Shown: in pieces, positions 1-12,813 of the stretch | Layout of the letters: every line of letters begins with the position of its first letter | Numbering within the stretch: position 1 is the first letter of the stretch | Source of the DNA: Albula goreensis | Taxonomy: Eukaryota; Chordata; Actinopteri; Albuliformes; Albulidae | Length of the DNA: 64,000 bases | Assembly: GCA_022829145.1 (NCBI GenBank) | Contig: CM040764.1 | Location: 2,875,552-2,939,551 of the forward strand | Direction: 5' to 3' | Made by a program: the position numbers and the translations under genes | The notes under the pieces: generated by a model | The model's input: only the letters and a program-made list of their open reading frames with translations | Told to the model about the DNA's origin: nothing | Databases searched by the model: none

Positions 1-1139
1 GGAGAGACCGCAGAATGATGGAAACCCATGCATACTGTCTGGCTGGCCACGTAGCCCCCCTCCCTCTGGAAAAAAAAAAGAGGAACGAACCAGCAAAGAC
101 GAGGCTCTGAGTTACACGTCTTTGCGGGTTTTCATTAAACAAACCACTTGGCCACCCGGGTTCCGGCCGGTCGCTGTTATCTCTGAAACAGCTGTGGTGC
201 TGAATCTGGCTGAGATCACCACTTCCTCTGCGGGGGCCACGCCCACTCAGCGCGGACCTCGCACCTAAATACACAGTCAGAGCACTGACTAAAAAATTTC
301 CTTACAAAGCCAGCTGGTCTTATTTCTCCCAACACTAAAATATAATATCAAAAGAACTTCTACTGCCACTACTGTAATTTTGATTTGGCATTAATTTTGC
401 TGCACTCAGTCATCTTACAAAAATACAGGAAATATACCATGGAGTTTGATGCAATGTTTGCCTTCAAGGATGTGCCTTTAGTGCCAAACACTAAAAAAAT
501 TTGCACCTACTTAGGGAGATAGCATGCCCTGTACATGCTCCCTGTAACATACAGACTCCCACAGACCTGAAATGTGCCATTTGTGAAAGATTTTACCATT
601 GAAGTTGCATATATTAATAACGAATAACAATATCATGCTCCAATCTCATTCTGCAACGCTGAGCTGAAGTGAATACTTCTCCGAACATCATACAAAATAG
701 GCACATAGCTGTGAGGCAGCAGAGGTAGTTTAGAAATGCACTGAGGAAAGCAGTTTCTGACACATGAACTAAGACATTTGGAACACCACAGACGTTCATT
801 AATAGATGAGGATATAACAGTGCCACACTGGAGTATTGAATCTACATTTTCATTACTCTCTATACAACCACAGTTGCACTATAGACATATCACCATGTAG
901 TTTTGGCCACCCCATAAATACAATTGTCTTAAACGCCACAGACCATGAAGTGAGATCATTAACATACATCAAAATGGAGTCAATGCAGTCAAAATGAACC
1001 CTAAAGGGCACCTGCCTATATGGTGAAATGAAAAGAACACTTTCTGAAATGGGGGAGTGAGGATGCTTTTGCCAATGATAGCTGGGAATTTTTAAAATCG
1101 CTTAGATATTACAAAAAAACAACTGATGTGAGGCACAGT

Positions 1140-1500
1140 GTTGCGTCATCCCAGGGGAGGGAGAGGCCGTATTCCTACCTTCTGTGACCTATCAAGCTCC
1201 GTACCTCTGTCATCACTGATCTCCTGCCCCTTTGGCCTATCGCTAACTGCCGCGATGACACGGCCACACGGAGAGCCCCCTTTGAAGCCGTGAAGTGACT
1301 CATCAGTCAAACTGGAGCGAGCCGCGGGGGAGGAGGAGGCGCGAGGTTACGTGTGTGGGGGGCGATCCCTGACTGACAGAAATTCACAGCCTCTGACAAA
1401 CAAACAAACTGTCAGACAATGAGTGCTGGTTCCCAGATGTGCTGCTCCAGGCCCCATTAAGTGAGGCGTCACGATGCCAATGTGACGAATGGGTTTCTGT
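1140..1500. promoter_or_regulatory. possible intronic regulatory block with AP-1-like site
   Basis: A complex, GC-balanced stretch inside AT-richer intron 4. It contains TGACTCA (1296-1302) followed by AGTCA (1305-1309), a GC-rich run near 1320-1370, and ACAATG near 1418. It has no coding signature. Its regulatory nature is inferred from composition and motifs only. Confidence 0.25.
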
Positions 1501-2886
1501 TAAATGAAGTCCTAACTTAGCGTGAGCGACCACCTAGGGCTCGCCAATACCTAGACACGGGAAACTGTTCCACAGAGGGTCCGAAACCACGCAACAGACT
1601 CTGAGGAGTGGAAAAGCAGATCCCCATCATCTCAGCAGATCCTCATCATCAAGTAATTATAAAATTAAAGTCCCAGCTGTTTAGGTCCAGGCAGCCCAAG
1701 CAACACCAGAGAAAATGTGCGAGCGATTAAAATATAAGGCTGTAAGAACATATAATGATGATAAAAGGCCATTCAGACCATCCAGGCCCATTACTGTTAT
1801 TGTTAGCATTTATCACAAGTGATGGTTTTAAAAGGTTTCCACCATAAATAACTCTTTCCAGCCAACCCCAACACTGATATGTGGCAGATGTGTTCCAAGG
1901 AGCGCTAATTGATAATTATCTCAGTACTTGGAGCAAATAAAACAAAGTGCTCTCCGCTACATGCAAAATCTCAGCAGAGAAGGGGACGCTAATCAGGTGA
2001 GCGCTAATCATGCTCCCCCGTCCTGCACGTCGCTCCCTAAAGGGATGAGGAGCCGGGGCTGCAGCACTTCAACAGTTTCACGGAAACTTTGTTCAATTAA
2101 TCTCCTCTCAGATACTCAGAATCTATATGAGATGAGGGTGATGCTAATACTCTCTTGCACTGCACTGCTCTTGAACCGTACAGACCTCATTTTAATTTGT
2201 TCCTCTTGTCATGCTGAACTGGGATGGAGTTCAAGGAAAGAGCAGGGGTTCTCTAGCCATACATAGGCACCTAAGGCTTTGCGACAAGGCAGGGAAGATA
2301 GCATTTAGACAAACATTTGGTTTGATGCAAGAGTTTAAAAATCAGTCTGGGTAGGGACCTTGCGCTTGTGTATCCCGCTCTGCAGATCCAGCTACTTCTC
2401 CGGGGCTTCTTATCGGAACGTATCAACTACTTTTTAGCAAAATTTAAAACAAATTCAATTAGATTTTTAGATGTTGAATGATAATGGTAGGGTAAACTCT
2501 GTATAATTTCCTGGAGAGCGATCCTGGCTGCCCTTGGGGCTTTCAGAGCTGAAATCTGGATCCTTCACAGCAGATGTATTTACTGTGCCTTGCTTTGTGT
2601 ACACTGGATGCAGAGCAAGCCTTTGGCAAATTATAGGTAAGAATAAGTGGACAGCGAGCACACTTTCTGCGGTTTCGCTGAAACCCTAGGCCTCAGCCTC
2701 CAGCCCCATGTCCTGGCAGAAATCAGAAGTGTGTGGTATTGCATTTGCCTATAACAAGTCTCTCTTTTTTTTTACACAAAAGTGTTTATTGTTTCACAGG
2801 TTTCTTGCAATTATCCAGATTGAGATCTGAAACAAGCCCTTCAAAAACCATTAGACCTTTTTTTATGGAAAAGAATGGGACCATGA

Positions 2887-3031
2887 CCTGGATTCAATCA
2901 ACATTTGTTGTTAATGTTGCCTTTTATATAAATACAAGTGCCTGTTTTTTTTCCCGGACACAGTTTCATGAGTTAAGCAATTGCAAATATGGACGGCAAA
3001 AGCTAAGGACAAACGTTCATTGAATTCAGAC
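2887..3031. mobile_element. inverted-repeat MITE, family C (ATTCAATCAACATTTGTCC type)
   Basis: The left end reads CCTGGATTCAATCAACATTT. The right end, reverse-complemented, reads GGTCTGAATTCAATGAACGT and continues TTGTCCTTAGC. This about 145-bp unit has no coding capacity. Related copies occur at 27104-27300, 56560-56750, 60154-60343, 61318-61407 and 62655-62912. The superfamily is not assigned. Confidence 0.65.
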
Positions 3032-5320
3032 CGTTTACGAGAAAGAGAACTATCATTTCTCTGGAGAACCCTGCTATGCTAATACAGAACATGCTGACTG
3101 CAATCTTTAATAGTGCGAACAATAGCCACAGAGGGACAAGCAGAACAATTCTCTTTTTACCCACAGTCCAGAAAGTAAAATGGGCCATGGTGCGGGACCA
3201 GATGTTCCTCAACAGGCACTGAATGGTTTTATCCTTTTTAACCTTCAGTTTGAGAAGGTTTGGGGCAGGGTGGACCTTCGCCTCTTAAAAATGTCTGTTC
3301 GGTGAGGCAATACAAACAGAGTGAAAGTGGTAGGATGGCCACATTTAAACAATGGCTTTGTTGGGACTATTGGAGATATAAATAACCCTACTCTACCTCG
3401 TAAAAACCTGATCTGAAGGAGAGCCCACATGGATTGGTTGGTCTGATAGGGGTGATGATGAACTAGCAAAGGTCAACAATGATGCTGTGAAATTTGTGGC
3501 CCATTTCAAAGAAATATATTTAACATAGTCTAGCTGCCTATTTAAAAAATGAGAGACTTGCTTGTGCTTAGTTCCTTTAAAAAAAAAAAATAAACAGATT
3601 TGCTATATCCCACTGTAACAAATCTAAGGCAAAATCTGACCTGGGTGGGACCTCAGAAAGTAACTCATCATTAGCTTAGCAGATCCAAACAAAACTTTTC
3701 CCTGAAGTTCTGTTTCAAATATTTGCTAATTAGATATATATGTTTGCCTAATTTGTTGTTGGGTAAACTATTGCTGGCTTTGCTTAATGCAGAGTGATGA
3801 CATTGGTTTTACCTACTCGATGCTAATCAGGGTCCTAACAAGACAGCCCTATTGCTGAGTCATTCCTCATTGCTTCTGTGTTAGCGACCAGAGAGACCCC
3901 CCCATCCCCCCATCCCCAATTCACAGGCACGTTGGGGAGTCCACCATATTTCACTCCTGAAGACTAAATACCTCCTAACAACTGAACTCAAACAGGTCAC
4001 CACCACGGACAAATGCCTGCGGACACCTAATCTCAAAGGGACGCTTGGCTTCACAGACGAATGGTTTCCGGTTACACGATGCCAGTGGAGTGTCGTAATT
4101 AATCACACCAAGGCAATAATACAGGCTACTTTTCACCCAGAAAGATCACCATGCTTTCTGCAGGCATACGTTACCGTGTTGCTAGCGAACTGTCAGAAGG
4201 CTGCATGCTCCCCACTTTCTGCTGAAACCTCAAATCCTTATAAATTTAAAACCAAAGCATCTTGCCCTTATTCGATTTTCTTTTACATTTGAAACATTTA
4301 TCTTACATTTTGAATTGATTTAAGAACTTTGGCCTTTTTAAAACTTGCATGTAATGGTCAGAAATAATCTAATGAGTTTTCATTTTAAGCATAAACATTT
4401 CAAAAGTTAAACATCTCATCGATGCAGGCCTACAACCTCAAGAGGCAGTGGTTTCCAAGACAGCTTTAACCTGGAGGCAAATATTTATCAGCCTGTTCTC
4501 ATTAGCTTGAATTCCTGCTCCTTACATCAAAGCCCACTAACAATAGATTGTCTTGAACGTTAGCATTTAGCCACGAGGAAAGTGCTTGGAATTTTAGTGC
4601 TTTATTCCACTGGCCAGAGATGATTAATGTCTGTATGCATAAATAAAATATCGTCTAAGTCCTAACTCAGAAATTATATTATAAGATGTCATGACTCAAG
4701 AAAATGTTCCTGTTGAGACAAATTGGCTTGAATTGAATTACTTATATGGGCTATATTTAGAGTAACTTCATTTGTCCCTAAATTTGAGCATAACATTTAG
4801 GCATATGTTAATCATAAATATAGTTATTGTTGAAATAAATTATTAAAACATGATATACTTAAAATGCTGGCCTTCTTGTGTAAATATATGTCACAGAATG
4901 TAAGTATAGTGCATACGAGACTTCCTGCTCTTATTAACTACTGAAGGAACAGGGGGAAAGTCCATTGTTGTCAGATTGAAATGATAAATTTATGTCATAA
5001 TACGTGATACAATGTGATAACATACTTAGGAGTGTAAATTAAATACACTTACACCAGCCCTCAGGCCTAACTCTTGCCCCCTGTAAAGCATGGGTCTACA
5101 ATGCCATTTTCATAGCAGCACTCTTAACATTTTATAGCAGTCGTCATATGTAACTTATTTCATTGGCAGAATTGCAGGGAGCCTCCATTTTCTTATTACT
5201 GGGTCAATAAACTCCTGTACCATACTACTGCAGCTATTGTTAAAATAAAAATCCTTGGAATAACAAGCGTTCCCGATATGAATGACTGTACTATGAACCA
5301 AACGCATTTCTCTGTCCGCA

Positions 5321-5344
5321 CCCACCCCCCCCAACCCCCTCCCC
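5321..5344 (-). repeat. putative G-quadruplex tract on the col11a1 RNA-like strand, intron 4
   Basis: On the minus strand the G-runs are 4, 5, 8 and 3 long, with loops A, TT and T. It meets the usual G-quadruplex pattern and would be present in the unspliced transcript. Confidence 0.55.
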
Positions 5345-6219
5345 ACTACCACTTTAAAGTCCCAGCTACCCAGACGCTCGTCTCCACAGCTGCCATTTTT
5401 TCAGTCGAGCCATTTACAACTGGCATTTTCATTTATGGTTTGGCTATTTGACAACCTCAAAAAACTCCCAGCGTTTAAAGTTTTACTGGACAAAAAGCCC
5501 TACTCCTTATTTATTAGACATCTATGCCCAATAAAGTAATATTCTGTTATTCAGAATGGCATACTGAGTGAACACAAATTTAAACATTTGGTGGTGATAG
5601 GAAAACAAGCAATTGAAATAAGGAAATAAAAAGGGGTGAAGCAACTTCTTCCAAAACCTCAACAATTACAATGTGCCTCCAACCAGCAATAGGCAATATG
5701 CTTCGGTAATAAATGGGTATTTGCGCTGCTCTGAGACTCTTCTGCAAAGTACATAAAATACACTGGCATACACTTCATACTTTAAATGGTCTCTCATGTA
5801 TTTTGTAATTATACACTGAGCGATGATAAGCACTGTACACATAACTTGTGACAGATTCAATGATTATATTTGGTGTTCAAATAACATTTGAGGTCACATG
5901 CTTAGTAAAACACACTAAATAACCTGTAGTACTTCAATGCTTGAAATGCATTCATTAGTTGTAATAAAAACACATGTTCTGAGAATGACTGTCATAGGAA
6001 GTTCTCTTTTATGATGTCACTACAACCAAAGGTAATTAGCATAGAAGATAGTACTGATGGCCACATGTCATTGGTCAGAAACAGTTCAATAACAGGATAT
6101 CCAATATGCCATAACTAGTCAGCCAATCATCAAGCAATGTTTTGAATGTCATATCAAGAAATGAAAAACAAAGATTATGATTAAATAACAGCAATAGATG
6201 CAATGTTTGCAGGAGTTAC

Positions 6220-6382
6220 CTCATAGACCTCATCGTCGAGAATCCTGGTACCAAACACAGTGATGCCATTGGTGTTGATGATTGCACCATTGCTTCTGGT
6301 CAGCGGTTTGGAGACCTTCTTTTTACAGTCCACAATCATGGTGACGGTTTTCTTATGGACGCTAATGGCTACCCGGTGCCAC
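6220..6382 (-). CDS. col11a1: col11a1 coding exon 4: C-terminal part of the TSPN domain seen here
   Basis: This 163-nt exon follows a strong CTCTCTCTCTCAATCAG acceptor and ends GAG|GTAACT. Its first base completes Lys165. It then encodes residues 166-219: [70 protein letters not shown] and [12 protein letters not shown](D/E)EV are highly conserved in the collagen V/XI alpha-1 TSPN domain. Cys184 (in VDCKKK) is the second domain cysteine. Its disulfide partners lie in the next exon, normally reading GDIQQ and YDYCEHYSPDC, which I could not find between 1 and 6219. The exon ends in phase 0. Asn-Gly-Ala here (residues 196-198) gives no N-glycosylation sequon. Confidence 0.95.
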
Positions 6383-7392
6383 CTGATTGAGAGAGAGAGA
6401 GTTAAAAGATTATCATTTGAGGATCAGACGGTCCTGCAGCTAGCATGCAAAGAGTTAACAGGCCTGCACGTGAGGGACAAGCCGTTCTGGTCAGCACAAC
6501 CCGCACTGAAATCCAAAATTTCGGCCCGTGACATTCGGCTACATTTTTGCCCTCACATTTCGGTACTATTCTTTTACACTGGATTAAACTCATTAAATGC
6601 AGGGACCTAATCCTCCTTCTGGGTTATTCGCTCTGACATATGCGGTAAACACTTGGCCAAGCGTGTGCGAGTGAGTCATGAGCAGAAATATGCTGTAAAA
6701 ATAACATTAGTGGCTAAACCTGCCAAATCAAAGGCTTTCTTTTCACTTAAAAAATACATATTTGTTAAAAGGCTGTCTGAATGCAAATGCAAAATTTATT
6801 TGATTTTATTGTGTCGTGTGTTATACAGCTGGCATTATTGTGGCCCAAAAAATGCCAGGACCTTTTTTCACCCCCATATCTCAGCACTTTTACAATTCAA
6901 TTTTCAAATAAAACAAGAAAATGTGTTTTGTGAGTGGTGACAGAAGAACAGCTCTCACAGGCGGACTGACATTTAGTTTGCCTGTGAGAAAACAAACACG
7001 TTGATTTGGTTACTTGGTTGACTGGTTTGGTGTGCCTAGCAAAGGATTTTCCCTTGGGTATACTGTCAGAAACTGAAAGCTTTTTCTCACAGAAAAGCAT
7101 TACACCTTAATACAATGAAGTGAGAATTCCAAGATAAAATATTGGTGGTTTATAGAGAATCAAAAAATGGTTGCCTACGACCATTCTGCTCCAGGTCCTG
7201 ATGGCCACAATGTCTGAAACCATACACAACAGAACATGATTTAACTAATTGCTTTACCTTCCTGGTTCAGAGGGTTGCCTAGTTAGTGAAATCAAATTTG
7301 GATCAAATAACTGGACATGGTGGTCCACTGGACATGGAGGTGAATTGTTCTGCTTGAAAGCTGAACTGCATTACTGTTGAATTTAATTGCCT

Positions 7393-7765
7393 CTAGAGTT
7401 GGAAAAATTCCAACTTCAGAAAGTACTCATTCTACTATGGCTGTGTTCCAATACTCGCAAAATGCATCCTCCTTTCCTCCACTATCATGTTGTCTTGGTC
7501 GTCCTCTCACCAATACTGGGACATTTCTTCAACGGAGGAGACGAGGTGGGTGTGGAGAAAAGAGGACACAATTTTAGAGTACTGGAGCGCAGCCTATGTG
7601 TTTATTTTGCTTGTGCACCAAAAAAGTGATTTCAATAATTAGCTTGTCTACCTGGCTAACGAATCGCTACCTGTGCTAAATAGAATCAGCTGGTTTAGTG
7701 AATGGATAGAATGAATACACTGTAATATTTCTACTTTCTGAACCTGGGTCTTTCCACCTTTCCAC
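7393..7765. mobile_element. hAT-like MITE, degraded, interrupted by another element
   Basis: The left end carries TTGGAAAAATTCCAACTTCAGAAAGTA and the right end the inverse TACTTTCTGAACCTGGGTCTTTCCACC. The internal AGAATCAGCTGGTTTAGTG also occurs in the cleaner copy at 26470-26643. The left arm is split from the right by a separate TIR element at 7439-7594. Outer boundaries are approximate and its target duplication has decayed. Confidence 0.6.
7439..7594. mobile_element. TIR element nested in the hAT-like MITE
   Basis: The ends GGCTGTGTTCCAATACTC and (reverse-complemented right end) GGCTGCGCTCCAGTACTC match at 15 of 18 positions. TAT flanks both sides (7436-7438 and 7595-7597), consistent with a 3-bp target duplication. 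The 156-bp unit has GAGGA/TCCTC-rich arms and no protein. The superfamily is uncertain; a 3-bp duplication would fit PIF/Harbinger-type elements. Confidence 0.6.
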
Positions 7766-7800
7766 CTGACTGCATCCTTAGTAGAGTCCTCTGTACACCA

Positions 7801-7975
7801 GGATGGTGTTTCAGAAAGCAGGTTTAGCAAAAAACCAGAGTTTGTTAACTCAGGGTCTATTCTAATTGGCTCTTCTGGAACTGAGAACTCAGGGTAAATT
7901 ACATCAGGTTTGTTTCAACCCAGAGTTCAGAGTTAAGTTCAGGGTTTGTTAAACCACCTTTCTGAAATACCCACC
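7801..7975. mobile_element. short MITE, family A (TTTCAGAAA...GGTTTA ends)
   Basis: The left end, GGTGTTTCAGAAAGCAGGTT, is the inverse of the right end, which reverse-complements to GGTATTTCAGAAAGGTGGTT. The interior carries CCCAGAGTTCAGAGTTAAG. Its left 60 bp and right about 110 bp match the ends of the 1.28-kb element at 24943-26221, so it is most simply an internal-deletion derivative of that family. Confidence 0.7.
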
Positions 7976-10900
7976 TGTACCGGACCAGGTGAGCAGGTAT
8001 TCAGAGATCATCTGATGTTGATGAGAACCAAAGAGGATTGACACTGGAAGTGACTGTTTCATGTTTGATGGGTTCAGAAATGAAGTAGATTCTTTGGATG
8101 TATGGGCACTGCTCTTCCTCATAATACAATAGTTAGCATTGTGCTCGACGAACAGGAAGCAAGGCACTTGTTTCAAATTAAATTGAGTCCTAACTCATAT
8201 GAGCGAAATTACAGTGAGGCAGTTGAATAAACGATTGAAAAAAACAAAAGTCGTATCCAAATCTCGATTGGGTGATTGTTTAAGTGATCTCTGAAGTGTT
8301 GTAAACAATCGTTTTTTGGGTAAACTGTCACTGTGCAGCCACACATAAATGGGCCACCACATTAAAACACAGCTGTCTGAGAGATTTAAGGGCAATGGTC
8401 CGGTTCTCCAATCCAGACATTAATCAGAGCGCCATAACTGCTTTTGAAAAATGTTTAACGGTTAGTCATGATGGAAATCTTTTTGCATTGTTGAGCCAAT
8501 GGAAAACACATGTGCGTAATTACCGCTCATTGTTTGTTTGTCTGTTTGTTTCTTTCTCTTCCTTTCCTGCAAAACAGCCATAGGTATTAGTCCTGGAATC
8601 ATTAATGAAACACTTATATATGCTTTGTGGCTCTACAACTAGAATATGCAGGCAAACAAAGGTGCAGTCCACGTCTGACTACAAAAGAATGCAACTTGCA
8701 CATATCCATATTTCATGTTCATACCCAGCAAAAAATAGAAAGAATATGGAAAAAATGTTCAATCACCTGCAAGGTCAATTGCAGCTAGCAGAATGCTAAA
8801 ACTAACGAATGGCTTTTTGCATCAAAGAATCAAAGAAGAAGGTGACTAAGCCATACATAAAACCAGGCTCCCATGCCAGACTTCCAAAAATTAACCTCAA
8901 AGTGAAAAAAGCAATGCTGAAGGATTTTTTTTCAATGTAATATTGTGAAATGCTCACTAGATATGGTAACCTTTTATTTACAATCATGTAAAGTAGTGGA
9001 ATCCATAATTTACAAAGAATCAGATATTACTCTTCATAAAAGCTAATGTATATCTTGTGACGTATACAACTACAGTGGGTTTTTTTTTTTGTTATTTACT
9101 CATATATCCTAGTGAAATTAAATCGGACAGAGGAGAATGTGATGAGAGATGAGGACCAGGTATGTGGACAGAAATACCAGATATTAACATTTTGGATTTC
9201 TGTCATCCAATAAGTAAGACGAATTAGTACCTGACGATATAACTTTCAATATGGTGTGTTTACATGACATGCATTAAACTTAATACGTAGTACAACTTGG
9301 ATTTTGCAATATGACATAGTGCTTTGGATGCAGTATATCTGGCATGCAAAGTCCCCCTGACAATGTGCCCTTCAGACTCTAGTATGCTAGAAAAAGTTGT
9401 CATTACAGCAAAAAAGGGGTGGTACAATTTTAAGCTGCCAATCACTGAGTTGTTAGAGCCAATCAAAAGGCTCTACCCTTCACAACAAAAGACAATAATT
9501 GGTTAATATCAGTGAGTTACTGGTAGCACATTTTTGCATCATGATACCTCATCTTCTCATTGCTGGACTCTAGAGACACACCCAGCCATCTGTCTGCCAA
9601 ACTCCTATGACTTATTATTGGAATAAGTCTGAAGGCATAATAAAAATACGGGTACATAAAAATAATGGAACTGTGAAAACTCAATAAATAAAGTTGTAAC
9701 ATTTAACCACATTCTAAAATACATTTTAAAAACTATTACTAGGGTGGCTGACAGAATAAGCTTACTAACAATCAGCTATTGAGTAAACATTTGAGGACCA
9801 CTGTTTTATTGGTATGTTAAGTTTAATTGGCTGTCACTTCCAATTTACATTCAATAGTGCGCTCCATTTCTGGTTGGTTTGACACACCTGAAAAGAGGTT
9901 TATTAGGCAATATATTATTGTCTCATTGAGGGTCAGTATTTGTAAACGTAAGATGTGGTGTGATTTGGAGGTCTTGCCTTGAATAAAACAAGACGACAGT
10001 AAACATGTCTCGAATGATGCAGCGCTCCCTTTAGGCCGTTAAATGCAATTTTACAAATGCTGGATTTGCAATTTTTATCAAGATTGGGCAAATGTTGTCT
10101 GAGACATATAATGCATGTTGGGGACAAAAATTCTAATGTGCAGAGCTTATAGCTTCTTTAATGGTGCTTGTTAAATTTGTTTCTAGACGGAATTGTATAT
10201 ATGTACAATCTTTCAATGCAGGACCTATAGGGAGCACAGGAGATATGTTTGTTCAACATTTCCAGTGGATTGGTATGGTGTTCCCCTTGGCCTATGCTGA
10301 GATGCATCCTTTCCCAAAGTTCTAAAATCTAGCCATTAGCATCCGAGGTATCATGTGTGACTAATAAACAGTTTCCTCATGGGGGAGACAATCACTGTGT
10401 TACTCACAGGGTCTCATGAGTGACCCAGTGAGCAAAGACTCTTTCCAAGCACAGGCTTGACTCTGTAGCCAGGACAGTCTCTGAGCTCTGACTAATTTTT
10501 TGGAATCCAGGTGACCCTCCCGCATCGCAGGGGTTAGGGGCTCAGCCCCCCCCACCGTGTGGAAAAACCATCTGGGGGGTTTGCGGGGGCGCTGTGAGCA
10601 TCTTAAACCAGACTGGAGTTCTGCGCTGTCTAGTGCTCAAATGGTTCGTCAGTTTCAAGGGACAATTACATTTTAAAAGGGAGTTATCCCATAAGTGAAC
10701 TCTTTGTTGCTGGCCTGTGAAAAAATCAAAACTGCGATGTGGAAGGGTCACCTGTAATTGTGGATTCATTGAGCCCTCAATGGTATCTATGCCTATAGGT
10801 AGGGCATGGTTATGTTAACCAGGGTTTTTCAGGTTGCATAGCACCCCCTTGCCAACCACCACATGCCTGCAGGTTGTAGGTTGCCATCAGTGAGATTCAC

Positions 10901-12390
10901 CTCTCCTCCAGGTTAGCAATGTTCTGTTATAGTATGTTGCATGAGTTTTACTATGGCTCTATAATATGTTATATATATAAGCACTGCAGCACAGAAATGG
11001 GAGGAGTGCACACTCAGTGTGTAGAAGTTGTGAGCAATAATGCAAGCACAGTACAATTGCCACTGATGGAAGAAAAAATCCCATGAGAAATTAGATGAGA
11101 TTTTATTCTCATACAGTGTACTGCAAGTCAGAAAATAATGAGGAAAACAGAGCAATTAAAAAAAATGCTTCACTGTTTTATAGTTAATGCAACTCAAAAT
11201 AGATCAAGTGTCCAGTCTGGGCTAGTCATAATATTTCTGCAAAATCTGTAATTTCAGCACAAAATATTAACAAGGAAAGGAGGTTCCAAATGCTAACAAA
11301 AACATAATAAAGCAGAGCATCTGTTTGATCCTCCCTGTCTCTTTGAGCTGTTGTCCGGCCTGAGAAATCCTGGGTTCCTAGCCCTGTAGCTGCAGCTAAC
11401 AGGAAACAAAGACTCAGAGAGGCACAAAATCTGATTGGCTGTGGTAATCCAGGAAGTGAATAATCAGAGTTAAAATCCCTCTTCTCCCCTTTAGAATAAC
11501 AGTGGAGCCTGCTTTGCTGAGGTTGAGAGGCCAGGCTCCTAGGAGCAATATTTCTCTCCTTTAGGTACAGCTCAACAACCTTCCTGCAACAAATATCTTC
11601 CAAACTGAAAGTCCTCCTACTTTACTCATCCTAATATCACATCCTGTAATTTATAAACGATGCTGCACAATGACCCAGGCTGTAGAACTGACACATCAGT
11701 ATAAGTATGAGCGTTTTTAGTGTAAAAGTTCATTTCCAGACATCCTCCTAAAACAATTTTCCATATGCCTTAACATATAACCCTGCATGCATTTCATATT
11801 TATTGTAGCTATCCAGTTGAAAAAGATACTGAGCAATGAAGGGCTTGTGCTTTCCCAACAAGTTCATGAATTCCTACGTCACCACTGTCTGCTTCCATTT
11901 TATGAGTAACTGTTTGAGCAAAATCAGGATGGAGGTTTGGCTGCGGTGGGCCTTTGAGTGGTCTGGCAGTGAATTCCACTGAAAGGGGCCTGTCACTCAT
12001 TGATCCCTTTAATCACAGACCCCAGATCGGTATTCTGATCACACCCCCTCCACATAAAAGGTAATCAAGAATAGCAGTAACTAATTTACTAATGATGACC
12101 AGGTGGTGATGACCAATGGTGGTGAGTTGAGTTAACAAAGCTAAGAACCATGATCTCATCAACAGACGAGGTCTTTTATAACCTGAGGGTTTCAGAGGCG
12201 ACTGGGGGACCACTTTGGAAACTAAAAATGCAAAAACAAATCCATATTCAAAAACATTCTAGGCCCAAACAAAGTGATCTGGCAACTCTGGCTGAGAAGG
12301 CCTCCAGCATTCTTCTGTGAGAAAGAAATCGGCAAAGGGACTGTGGTTGCTTTATCTTGCGTGCTTGTGTATTACCATCGACTCATAGGT

Positions 12391-12485
12391 CTGCATCCAA
12401 TCAACAGATGTCCTTAACTTTGATTGACAATTAAAAACAACTGTTTCTTCGTGAACGCAGTTTGGCACGATCGCCACAAATCACC
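12391..12485. mobile_element. partial family C MITE
   Basis: CTGCATCCAATCAACAGATG followed by TCCTTAACTTTGATTGACAATTAA matches the left arm of family C. The downstream TTTGGCACGATCG...AAATCACC matches the interior of the 60154-60343 copy. I do not see a right terminus, so this is probably a truncated copy. Confidence 0.5.
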
Positions 12486-12599
12486 GTATGACTTCGCCAA
12501 ATGCGTGTTTGTGAAGTGCAATCCAGAGAGTATCAGAACGGGGATGACGACCGTTATTATGTAACTCGGCACCTGGGGGAGAGGGGGTTGTTTACTTAC

Positions 12600-12813
12600 T
12601 TTCCGTCGGCGAGGTTGAGGGTCCGGAACAGGGGGTAGTCCTCAGGGGCGGGCTTCCCGTGCTGGTCCTCATACAGGAAGACTGGGGATCTTCCCACCTC
12701 AACTCCCAGCTGCTGGATTCCCTGCTCATTGTATACGGACAGCAGGAAGGACTGGATCCCAGCCTTGGGCTTGATGGTCATGAGGATGGAGAAATCCTCC
12801 GGGAACACTCCTC
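12600..12813 (-). CDS. col11a1: col11a1 coding exon 3: core of the TSPN domain
   Basis: This 214-nt exon opens after GATCTCAG and closes with GGAAA|GTAAGT. It completes Gly94 and encodes residues 95-164 plus two bases of Lys165. The product runs [20 protein letters not shown], then [20 protein letters not shown], then [20 protein letters not shown], then [34 protein letters not shown] and [12 protein letters not shown] are signature stretches of the collagen V/XI alpha-1 TSPN domain and form its beta-sandwich core. VEVGRSPVF and KPAPEDYP favour alpha-1(XI) over alpha-1(V), which has LELGRSPVF and KPGPEDYP. The acceptor polypyrimidine tract (CTGTTGTGTGATCTCAG) is interrupted by purines and looks weak. 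The donor is followed four bases on by another GT (GTAAGTAA); using that site would put an in-frame TAA in the message. Confidence 0.96.

Larger units (their letters stand above)
1..6219 (-). other. col11a1 intron 4 (left part only)
   Basis: This is non-coding sequence downstream of the exon 4 donor; the intron's 3' end is outside the window. It contains one inverted-repeat MITE (2887-3031), a C-run block (5321-5344) that would be G-rich in the RNA, and AT-rich sequence between 3500 and 5000. A complex block at about 1140-1500 includes an AP-1-type TGACTCA. I searched the minus strand for the next TSPN exon and did not find it. Confidence 0.75.
6383..12599 (-). other. col11a1 intron 3
   Basis: About 6.2 kb of intron between GTAAGT (12599-12594) and the CAATCAG acceptor of exon 4. 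It contains a cluster of DNA-transposon derivatives at 7393-7975 and a partial copy of another inverted-repeat family at 12391-12485. The remainder, including AT-rich stretches at 8600-9900, shows no coding potential that I recognise. Confidence 0.85.

Noticed and set aside
5128-5156. Minus-strand reading Tyr-Asp-Asp-Cys-Tyr, loosely like the YDYC motif expected in the next col11a1 exon
   Set aside because: There is no surrounding match to GDIQQ or EHYSPDC and no suitable acceptor and donor. It is a chance string, so the next exon is taken to lie outside the window.
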